A stretch of 10,127 nt of DNA from Nitrosomonadales bacterium (GTDB lineage: Bacteria > Pseudomonadota > Gammaproteobacteria > Burkholderiales > Gallionellaceae): assembly GCA_003235435.1 (NCBI GenBank), contig QJWF01000018.1, forward strand, positions 1 through 10,127, read 5' to 3'. This document shows, in pieces, positions 1 to 6,144 of this stretch (the first letter of the stretch is position 1; each line of letters starts with the position of its first letter). The notes under the pieces are model-generated. The model searched no databases, had not been told where the DNA came from, and worked only from the letters and a program-made list of their open reading frames with translations. The position numbers and the translations under genes are program-made.

Positions 1-29
1 TAAATAATTCGCTCTTTGGCAAGCCAAGT

Positions 30-2099
30 GTGCATGATACATCGTTGGTGATCATGTTCTTCCTGCTGGCGCTGATAATGTATCGCGGCCCGCTTTTTTT
101 GGGTGATGCGCTGTACTTCCGCGATTTCCAGATTTTTTACGGGCCAATGAAGCATTTTCTGGCGGAAGTGATGAGACAGGGCGAATTACCTTTCTGGAAT
201 CCGCGGGTTCTGATGGGCTCGCCGTTTTTTGCAGATCCACAGTCCGGCGTTCTTTATCCGCCATCGTTATTGTTCCTTTTATTTGACGGTCCAAGGGGCA
301 TCGCGGTCTCCCTTGTCTTCCATATTGTAGTGGCACAAATCGGGCTGTATTGCCTGGCCAGACACTACCGACTTGACAGACTGGCTGCAGCAGCCGGAGC
401 TATTGTATACGGGCTTGGCGGATGGATGATCAGCGCCGGAAACATGATGGCAATCGTGCACAGCGCAGCATGGACACCCTGGACACTGCTAGCACTCGAA
501 CTATTGTGGGCGGCGCCAAATTTGCGCAATACAGCTATTGCATCAGCCGTCATTGCAATGCAAATGCTGGCCGGTTGGCCGGACATGTTCATCATGATCG
601 GCTTGATCCTCGTCGTGCGCAGGCTGGCCATCCCGGGAATCATGAATGTGAAGTGGATCCTTTATTCAATTGCCGCAGGCCTGGTTGCAACACTGGTCTA
701 TTCACCGCAGTTGCTGGCTACGTGGGAAGCCTTTACGCAATCAGTTCGCGTGGGCGGTATGCCAATCAACGAGCTGCTCGAATTTTCGGCCATCGATGCC
801 CAATGGAAAAGTGTGGTCATCCCGCCGGCCCTGTCAGCGGAAAACTGGAATATCCTCGACGCGTTTCCGGATGGCCATGTTCCGCTAATACTGTCGCTCT
901 ATGTAGGTTGGGCGGGCATTTTGCTCGGCATCCTTGGACTAAGCAGGCCAGGCAGAACCGGCATATCCTGGCTGATCGTGATAGGGCTGGGCATTTTTCT
1001 GGCCATGGGGTCAGCCAACCCGCTGGCAGTCACGCTACTGAAGTCGATCAATATATTCCGGTCGCCGGAAAAATATCTGTACCTTGTCCACCTCGGGGTA
1101 GCGTTGCTTGTCTCGATCGGAGTTGCGCGGCTTATATCATCGATCCGCAACCCTCGACTTGCGCAAGGCACAGGCATGCTGATTTTGGCCGCGCTTTGCC
1201 TTGACCTGATCATCACCAACAGCCGCATCGATCCAACCGTGAAGGATTATTATCCGGACCTCGAAAAAAGCGCTGAAGCCCGCCTTTTGACCGCAGCGCC
1301 TGGACGAGTCTATTCGCGCACAATTGCTGCCGACCAAAATGATTCTGTGCGTGAGTTATATGCGGCGTACCGCGCTGCGCTTGCTCCCAATACCGGCACG
1401 ATTGCGGGAATATCCTATCTTAATGGCATCCCTTTCATTGCACTGCGCGAACAGGCAGTTCTGCACGATCTGATTGACAGTCAACCGCCCGGGATGTTTC
1501 TGGCCCGCCGCTTGGGGTTTCTGGGTACACAATATATTGTGACTGATGACCCGGCTTTTGGCAGCAGCCAGGAATGGCAGAGGTACGCAACGCGATTGAC
1601 CGACAAGCTCTGGCGACTGAATCAAAGTGCACCGTTGTTGGGTTTTCCGGCGCAAGTGGTATCGCTAGCCGATTGGGAAACTTACAATGCCACCAGCCAG
1701 GAAGAATTTTCTAACGGTTATGCCGTGTTTGTAAGCGAACGCATGGGTGCTGCCGCTGCCGGCCAGCAGGGCAGCGTAAACCGCTACGAGGAAAAGCCGG
1801 GGCAGGTGAATGCAAACGTGACGACCGATACGGGCGGACTGCTGGTATTTCGGCAATTTGCATACCCCGGCTGGCACGTTGATGTGGACGGCAGGGAAAC
1901 CGCGCTGATACCGACCAATCGTTTCTTTATAGGGGTAAATGTTCCTTCCGGCACTCATCAGGTGAACTTTCGTTTCGAGCCCAGCCATTGGCGTCTTGGC
2001 TTGGCGCTATCCGCCCTAGGATTGCTCATGATGATAGCTATGCTGATTGCCGACCCCAAATACGCCCGATTTCTTGTGATAACATTTCGCCGCAAATAA
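30..2099 (+). CDS. YfhO-family multi-pass membrane protein, probable lipid-linked-sugar transferase
   Basis: The 689-aa product has about ten to twelve predicted membrane spans: roughly residues 6-23, 91-113, 117-161 (two), 168-197, 206-230, 284-303, 312-329, 350-369, 379-396 and 656-674. The first loop carries the family pattern: FRDFQIFYGP (30-39, acidic D32), PFWNP (54-58), GSP (63-65) and YPP (76-78). FRSPEKY lies at 344-350. After a soluble region (about 400-600) comes the typical YfhO C-terminal block with YPGW (612-615), VDG (619-621) and VPSGTH (638-643), then a last span. In Bacillus and Listeria, YfhO-type proteins are the extracytoplasmic transferases that use C55-P-sugar; the same role here is inferred from the GT2 and GtrA genes just downstream. 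The chosen start is GTG at 30, five residues before the first span. It lacks a clear Shine-Dalgarno, and the frame stays open to the left edge, so the true start may lie outside. The family call is firm; donor sugar and acceptor are unknown. Confidence 0.85.
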   Translation: MHDTSLVIMFFLLALIMYRGPLFLGDALYFRDFQIFYGPMKHFLAEVMRQGELPFWNPRVLMGSPFFADPQSGVLYPPSLLFLLFDGPRGIAVSLVFHIVVAQIGLYCLARHYRLDRLAAAAGAIVYGLGGWMISAGNMMAIVHSAAWTPWTLLALELLWAAPNLRNTAIASAVIAMQMLAGWPDMFIMIGLILVVRRLAIPGIMNVKWILYSIAAGLVATLVYSPQLLATWEAFTQSVRVGGMPINELLEFSAIDAQWKSVVIPPALSAENWNILDAFPDGHVPLILSLYVGWAGILLGILGLSRPGRTGISWLIVIGLGIFLAMGSANPLAVTLLKSINIFRSPEKYLYLVHLGVALLVSIGVARLISSIRNPRLAQGTGMLILAALCLDLIITNSRIDPTVKDYYPDLEKSAEARLLTAAPGRVYSRTIAADQNDSVRELYAAYRAALAPNTGTIAGISYLNGIPFIALREQAVLHDLIDSQPPGMFLARRLGFLGTQYIVTDDPAFGSSQEWQRYATRLTDKLWRLNQSAPLLGFPAQVVSLADWETYNATSQEEFSNGYAVFVSERMGAAAAGQQGSVNRYEEKPGQVNANVTTDTGGLLVFRQFAYPGWHVDVDGRETALIPTNRFFIGVNVPSGTHQVNFRFEPSHWRLGLALSALGLLMMIAMLIADPKYARFLVITFRRK

Positions 2100-2125
2100 G
2101 CTGCAAAATAATCCAGAGCTATCGG

Positions 2126-2154
2126 GGATGCCTGTCCGAGGCAATTGGGCATCC
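2126..2154 (+). other. Inverted repeat between yfhO-like gene and GT2 gene
   Basis: GGATGCC (2126-2132) and GGCATCC (2148-2154) form a perfect 7-bp stem around a 15-nt loop. A competing small hairpin, TGCCT/AGGCA (2129-2133 and 2139-2143), sits inside it. No T-run follows, so it does not look like an intrinsic terminator. It lies in the 79-nt gap before the preferred GT2 start. It could be a chance structure or could affect mRNA stability or translation of the next gene. Confidence 0.3.
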
Positions 2155-2178
2155 ACCATCGACACGGACTCAAGGTCA

Positions 2179-3117
2179 ATGACTGAAATCAAGCGACAGC
2201 CATATATTCTTTCAGTGGTGATTCCCCTGTATTGCGAGGGATCGCATCTAGATGCCACCCTGAATGAAATAATCCTGGTCCTTGACGCGCTTGGCACCTC
2301 ATATGAATTGATTCTGGTTGACGACGGATCAACCGATAACACCTGGCAAGCCATCACGGGACAGTGCAAGCGCCTTCCCGACGTGAAAGGTATAAGGCTG
2401 AGCCGCAATTTTGGCAAAGAGGCTGCCCTTGCTGCCGGTCTTGAACATGCCAAAGGCGACGCTATTGTGGTGATGGATGGCGATTTGCAGCACCCTCCTT
2501 CATTGATCCCCTTGATGGTGAATGCCTGGCATGAAGGAGCGGACGTTGTCGAGGCAGTCAAACAATTCCGCGGCCATGAAAGCGCATATAGCAAAGCGAG
2601 GTCAAAAGTGTTTTACAGCCTGTTCTCGCGACTCACCGGGCATGATTTGCGAGGCGCCTCCGATTTTAAGTTGCTGGATCGCCGCGTTCTTGAAGCATGG
2701 CGCAAAATGGGCGAACGCAATTTGTTCTTCAGGGGAATGACTTCCTGGCTGGGATTCAAAAGTACCAAAATTACTTTTGATGTAGCGGACCGGGTTGACG
2801 GTGAATCCGGCTGGTCCTTGCTGCAACTCACCCGACTGGCGATGACTGCGGTAACCGCATTTTCATCCGCCCCGTTGCACCTGATCACTCTCTCCGGCAT
2901 CGGGTTCGCAATTTTTGCTTTTATCCTCGGTGCACAGACCCTTTATCATAAATTGATAGGGCACGCAGTAGACGGGTTCACCACGGTAATATTGCTGCTG
3001 CTGATCATCGGCGGAGTGCTGATGCTCGGACTGGGCATAACCGGCACTTACATTGCCCGGATTTATGAGGAAGTTAAAGGACGCCCGCGCTACATTGTTG
3101 CCGAGCAGGCAGGCTGA
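2179..3117 (+). CDS. Family 2 glycosyltransferase, polyprenyl-phosphate glycosyltransferase (GtrB/CsbB/DPM1-like)
   Basis: The 312-aa protein has an N-terminal GT-A fold. LSVVIPLYCEG (11-21) opens it, followed by VDDGSTD (47-53) for nucleotide-sugar binding and MDGDLQHPP (99-107), where D100 and D102 are the likely metal-binding DxD pair. RGASDFKLLDRR (158-169) and RNLFFRG (180-186) are typical of the GtrB/ArnC/CsbB subgroup. Two C-terminal membrane spans (about 233-257 and 266-293) end in a basic cytoplasmic tail. Such enzymes transfer a hexose or amino sugar from a nucleotide sugar to undecaprenyl phosphate on the cytoplasmic face. The sugar cannot be read from sequence. I chose ATG 2179, preceded by AAGG at a short 3-nt spacing, because it places the catalytic core ten residues from the N-terminus as in relatives. 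An in-frame ATG at 2128 would add 17 residues with no family resemblance, in a region with an inverted repeat. The gene lies between its probable transferase partner and its probable flippase partner. Confidence 0.92.
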   Translation: MTEIKRQPYILSVVIPLYCEGSHLDATLNEIILVLDALGTSYELILVDDGSTDNTWQAITGQCKRLPDVKGIRLSRNFGKEAALAAGLEHAKGDAIVVMDGDLQHPPSLIPLMVNAWHEGADVVEAVKQFRGHESAYSKARSKVFYSLFSRLTGHDLRGASDFKLLDRRVLEAWRKMGERNLFFRGMTSWLGFKSTKITFDVADRVDGESGWSLLQLTRLAMTAVTAFSSAPLHLITLSGIGFAIFAFILGAQTLYHKLIGHAVDGFTTVILLLLIIGGVLMLGLGITGTYIARIYEEVKGRPRYIVAEQAG

Positions 3118-3119
3118 TA

Positions 3120-3506
3120 GTGCTGACCAGCCGAATCGTCCGTTACATAATAGTCGGAGGAGCTGGGACAGCCATTCATCTTGCAATTCTGGCAATATCC
3201 GTTGAGTGGTTTGCACTCGACGCCGTGATAGGTTCCACCATGGGCTTTGTTGGAGCCCTGCTAGTCTCTTACCTGTTGAATCATTACTGGACATTCCAAT
3301 CGCGACGTTCACATTTGAGCAGCCTTCCTATGTATGTGACAGTTTCCCTGGTCGGCCTCGCGCTGAATACCGGCATGATGTATGTGCTGATACACATGCT
3401 TAAGGTTTGGTATTTTGCCGCACAACTAAGCGTGATCATGGTGGTCCCGCTCGTCAATTACCTGCTGAACAGCAACTGGACGTTTTCCTCGAAGTCAAAT
3501 TCCTGA
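3120..3506 (+). CDS. GtrA/GtcA-family small membrane protein, probable polyprenyl-linked sugar flippase component
   Basis: This 128-aa protein has four predicted membrane spans (about 8-28, 35-55, 69-92 and 96-116) and the two repeated GtrA motifs: NHYWTF at 54-59 and NSNWTF at 117-122, each just after an even-numbered span. GGAGTAIH at 13-20 in the first span is also typical. GtrA/GtcA proteins are thought to move undecaprenyl-phosphate-linked sugars across the inner membrane for an outer-face transferase. The start is GTG at 3120, only 2 nt after the TGA of the glycosyltransferase gene. AGG at 3111-3113 lies 6 nt upstream, so translational coupling with GT2 is likely. Length and topology are normal for the family. 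The family call is firm; flippase activity is inferred from characterised members. Confidence 0.92.
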   Translation: MLTSRIVRYIIVGGAGTAIHLAILAISVEWFALDAVIGSTMGFVGALLVSYLLNHYWTFQSRRSHLSSLPMYVTVSLVGLALNTGMMYVLIHMLKVWYFAAQLSVIMVVPLVNYLLNSNWTFSSKSNS

Positions 3507-3528
3507 CTTGAGATATTTGACAGGTCAG
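3503..3528 (+). terminator. Weak hairpin at the end of the glycosylation cassette
   Basis: CTGACTTG (3503-3510) can pair with CAGGTCAG (3521-3528) in an 8-bp stem including one G-U pair, with a 10-nt loop. It overlaps the stop codon of the GtrA gene. The T-rich stretch (3537-3544) begins 8 nt after the stem, so this is at best a poor intrinsic terminator. It also overlaps a candidate -35 element, so it may be coincidental. Confidence 0.2.
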
Positions 3529-3544
3529 TCCAGAAATTTATTTT
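3517..3544 (+). promoter_or_regulatory. Candidate sigma-70 promoter upstream of the aldehyde dehydrogenase gene
   Basis: A perfect -35 hexamer TTGACA (3517-3522) is followed after 16 nt by TATTTT (3539-3544), which matches four of six positions of TATAAT. It lies in the 129-nt gap before the aldehyde dehydrogenase gene and would give a leader of about 85 nt. A TATAAA at 3584-3589 has no good -35 partner and is a weaker alternative. Beyond this and the hairpin overlapping it, I see nothing else in the gap. Confidence 0.4.
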
Positions 3545-3635
3545 CGGCGGCTCGTTAAGTATTATGATGTCTTGGTACTGAGCTATAAAATCTGGATACA
3601 CAGGCCCCGGCAGCGCTCTAACCGGATAATTTCTG

Positions 3636-5000
3636 ATGCCCTATTCAAGCCTCAATCCGACCACCGGTCAACTCGTTCAGGCCTTCCCCGGTTGGGATGA
3701 TCAACGCCTGAAGCAAGCCCTGGAAAAATCCCACGATGCTCAGGCAACTTGGGCACTGACTTCTTTTGCCCGGCGCGCAGAAGTGCTGCGCGAAACGGCA
3801 ATCCGGTTGCGCGCCCAGCGCGACCGTTACGCAGCAATCATCACGCTGGAAATGGGCAAGCTGTTGCGCGAAGCCCGCGCAGAGGTTGAAAAATGCGCCA
3901 GCGTATGCGACTACTATGCGCAGAACGGGGAGAATTTTCTGAGGGCAGATGATGTGAAGTCGGATGCCGGGAAAAGCTATGTAGCGTACTGCCCGCTCGG
4001 TGTTGTGCTTGCAGTGATGCCGTGGAATTTTCCGTTCTGGCAGGTATTCCGCGCCGCCGCCCCTGCGTTGATGGCGGGCAACGCGCTGGCGCTGAAACAT
4101 GCTTCAAATGTTCCACAGTGCGCCCTTGCGATCGAAGCGGTGTTCCGCGATAGCGGCCTTCCCGATGGGTTATTCACGACGCTACTGATCGATGCCGGTC
4201 AGGTGACCGGCGCGATCGCCAGCCCGCATGTGCATGCAGTGACGCTTACCGGGTCTGAAGCAGCGGGACGCAAAGTTGCGGCAAGTGCCGGACAGCACCT
4301 GAAAAAGTGCGTGCTGGAACTGGGGGGCTCCGACCCGTTCATAGTGCTGCGCGATGCGGATCTGGAACTCGCTACGGATACTGCGGTGGCCTCTCGCTTC
4401 CTCAATTGCGGGCAATCGTGCATCGCCGCCAAGCGCTTCATCCTGGTGCCACAGATCGCAGATGAATTCCTGCGCCGATTCAAGGTAAAGGTGAATGCAC
4501 TCAAACTTGGCGACCCGATGGACGATTCCACCCAGATCGGCCCGCTGGCGCGGCTCGACCTGCGTACGACTTTGCATGAGCAAGTCACCGACTCCATCGC
4601 CCAAGGCGCAGTCGCGGTAACCGGCTGCAAGGCGGTGGAGCGGAAGGGATATTTCTATCAGCCCTCGATCCTGGACCGCGTCACTGCCAAAACGCGTGCC
4701 TGGCACGAAGAACTGTTCGGTCCGGTGGCGATCGTGATTCGTGTTGCGGGCGAGGAGGATGCACTGCGTATCGCGAACGAGACACCCTTCGGCCTGGGCT
4801 CATCGATCTGGAGCGAGGACACGGCGCGTGCCGAACAACTGGCGGCACACATCCAAGCCGGCTGCACGTTCATCAACGGCATGGTGAAGTCCGATCCGCG
4901 CCTGCCCTTCGGTGGCGTAAAGGCCTCAGGCTACGGGCGCGAATTGTCCAGGCTGGGTATCCATGAATTCGTCAATGCCAAGACGGTATGGCTACGTTAG
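3636..5000 (+). CDS. NAD(P)-dependent aldehyde dehydrogenase, Sad/YneI-type succinate-semialdehyde dehydrogenase
   Basis: The 454-aa protein is a complete aldehyde dehydrogenase that oxidises an aldehyde to its acid through a cysteine thiohemiacetal. Expected elements are present: PWNFPFW (129-135, oxyanion Asn N131), cofactor-site K154, general base E228 in LELGGSDPF (227-235), nucleophile C262 in GQSC (259-262) exactly 34 residues later, E359 in EELFGP (358-363) and the C-terminal PFGGVKASGYGRE (424-436). The LELGGSDPFIVL stretch, LKHASNV and overall length recall E. coli Sad (YneI), which oxidises succinate semialdehyde to succinate, more than GabD. Substrate is therefore inferred. ATG 3636 starts three residues before the typical SLNPTTG opening; the Shine-Dalgarno is weak. 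It has its own likely promoter, and no GABA transaminase or transporter gene is adjacent. Other semialdehydes or aliphatic aldehydes are possible substrates. Confidence 0.9.
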   Translation: MPYSSLNPTTGQLVQAFPGWDDQRLKQALEKSHDAQATWALTSFARRAEVLRETAIRLRAQRDRYAAIITLEMGKLLREARAEVEKCASVCDYYAQNGENFLRADDVKSDAGKSYVAYCPLGVVLAVMPWNFPFWQVFRAAAPALMAGNALALKHASNVPQCALAIEAVFRDSGLPDGLFTTLLIDAGQVTGAIASPHVHAVTLTGSEAAGRKVAASAGQHLKKCVLELGGSDPFIVLRDADLELATDTAVASRFLNCGQSCIAAKRFILVPQIADEFLRRFKVKVNALKLGDPMDDSTQIGPLARLDLRTTLHEQVTDSIAQGAVAVTGCKAVERKGYFYQPSILDRVTAKTRAWHEELFGPVAIVIRVAGEEDALRIANETPFGLGSSIWSEDTARAEQLAAHIQAGCTFINGMVKSDPRLPFGGVKASGYGRELSRLGIHEFVNAKTVWLR

Positions 5001-5016
5001 CCATCATGTTCAGAAT

Positions 5017-5045
5017 TTGACAGTATTACTGCCAATACCTATATT
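5017..5045 (+). promoter_or_regulatory. Strong sigma-70-type promoter of the RND efflux operon with inverted repeats in the spacer
   Basis: TTGACA (5017-5022, 6/6) and TATATT (5040-5045, 5/6) are separated by the optimal 17 nt, in the 76-nt gap after the aldehyde dehydrogenase stop. The spacer holds two overlapping inverted repeats. CAGTA-T-TACTG (5021-5031) begins inside the -35 hexamer, and GTATT-N6-AATAC (5023-5038) is centred at 5030/5031. This position would suit an operator where a bound repressor blocks RNA polymerase. The normal 17-nt spacing argues against a MerR-type activator, which favours 19-20 nt. No regulator gene is nearby. Confidence 0.6.
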
Positions 5046-5076
5046 CTTCTTCCGCTTCTACAGGTTAAATTCCAAC

Positions 5077-6144
5077 ATGAAGTCCAGCGCGCTATTCATC
5101 TCCGCAATGATTTTTTTCAGCGGTTGCAGCAAGGAATCTGTACCGGAAACAAAAAACGACCCTGTCAAAATCGAGCAGCCAGCCATGACCCTTGTGGTCG
5201 GTTCTGTTGCATTCGACAAAAGCAATTCTTATAGCGGCGAAATTCGCGCGCGCCACGAAACTCAATTGGGCTTCCGCATCGGCGGCAAAATCATCGAGCG
5301 CCTGGTGGATGCTGGCGCGCGGGTACAAGCCGGACAGGTACTGATGCGGCTTGATCCTGAAGATGCGAGCTTGCAGGCAAGCTCTGCTCAGGCTCAATAT
5401 CAATTGGCCGAGGAGGAAGCGAAGCGTTACCGCGAGTTGTTCAATCAAAAGTTCGTCAGCAAGTCTGCCCTGGATGCCAAGGAAACCGCCCTCAAAGCAG
5501 CATCTGCGCAGGCAGGATTGGCCGGCAACCTGGCCGACTACACCTCCTTGCGAGCCGACCACGCGGGGGTGATCGCAGCAACGTTTGCCGAAGTCGGGCA
5601 GGTAGTCAGCGCGGGGCAGCCTGTGCTGCGCCTTGCGCAGAACGGGCCGCGCGAAGTGGCCATCGCGATACCCGAGACGCAATATTCCGGCCTGAAAATC
5701 GGCGCGCGCGCCGAAGTTAATTTGTGGGCCTCGGGAAACGAAGCGGCGTATCTCACGGGCCGTTTGCGCGAACTCGCTGCGGCCGCGGATCCGGCAAGCC
5801 GCACCTATGCAGCACGGATCGAGTTGAGCGGCGATGATACCCGGGCGGCATTGGGGATGACCGCGCAAGTTCGTTTCAGGAATCATGACAAGCAGGGCGG
5901 ATTGATCGTGCCTTTATCGGCGATTTTCCAGCAGGGTGATCAGGCGGCGGTGTGGGTCGTGGCAGCGGATCACAGCGTCAATTTGCGGAAGGTGGAAGTC
6001 GCAGCCTATCGCGATGACGGCGCGGTTATCGCCGGAGGGTTGACACCGGGTGAGCGCATCGTCAGCGCCGGCGTGCACAAGCTCAACGCGGGCGAAAAGA
6101 TACGCGTCATCGAAGGAGAATTCGCAGACGGTAGCGCGCAATGA
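5077..6144 (+). CDS. RND efflux periplasmic adaptor (membrane fusion protein), lipoprotein
   Basis: The 355-aa adaptor links the inner-membrane pump to an outer-membrane channel in the periplasm. A signal peptide with lipobox FSGC (14-17) predicts cleavage before C17 and lipid anchoring. Then come a first lipoyl half with GGKI and DAGARVQAGQVL (69-90), a short alpha-hairpin (about 97-150) rich in Ala, Gln and Glu, a second lipoyl half with EVGQVVSAGQPVLRL (172-186), a beta-barrel (about 190-270) including the family motif ADPASRTYAARI (237-248), and a membrane-proximal domain (about 271-350) with VPLSAIF (278-284) and GLTPGERIV (321-329). I chose ATG 5077 because it gives a proper lipoprotein signal. 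An upstream in-frame ATG at 4963 would overlap the aldehyde dehydrogenase gene by 38 nt and bury the signal peptide. The stop overlaps the pump start as ATGA, showing a coupled operon. Substrate is not predictable. Confidence 0.93.
   Translation: MKSSALFISAMIFFSGCSKESVPETKNDPVKIEQPAMTLVVGSVAFDKSNSYSGEIRARHETQLGFRIGGKIIERLVDAGARVQAGQVLMRLDPEDASLQASSAQAQYQLAEEEAKRYRELFNQKFVSKSALDAKETALKAASAQAGLAGNLADYTSLRADHAGVIAATFAEVGQVVSAGQPVLRLAQNGPREVAIAIPETQYSGLKIGARAEVNLWASGNEAAYLTGRLRELAAAADPASRTYAARIELSGDDTRAALGMTAQVRFRNHDKQGGLIVPLSAIFQQGDQAAVWVVAADHSVNLRKVEVAAYRDDGAVIAGGLTPGERIVSAGVHKLNAGEKIRVIEGEFADGSAQ

Noticed and set aside
422..1204. 260-codon open frame in another plus frame inside the YfhO-like gene
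   Set aside because: It has a Cys/Arg/His-rich composition with no domain and lies inside a clearly recognisable membrane protein; it is a frame shadow.
2128..2178. 17-residue N-terminal extension of the GT2 protein
   Set aside because: The extra residues do not look like family sequence and lie over an inverted repeat; ATG 2179 gives the usual short lead-in to the catalytic core. Not fully excluded.
3584..3589. TATAAA as a -10 element for the aldehyde dehydrogenase gene
   Set aside because: No acceptable -35 hexamer lies 16-18 nt upstream; the TTGACA/TATTTT pair at 3517-3544 is better.
4963..5076. Upstream in-frame ATG extension of the adaptor gene
   Set aside because: It would overlap the aldehyde dehydrogenase gene by 38 nt, run through the promoter elements at 5017-5045, and bury the lipoprotein signal peptide that starts at 5077.
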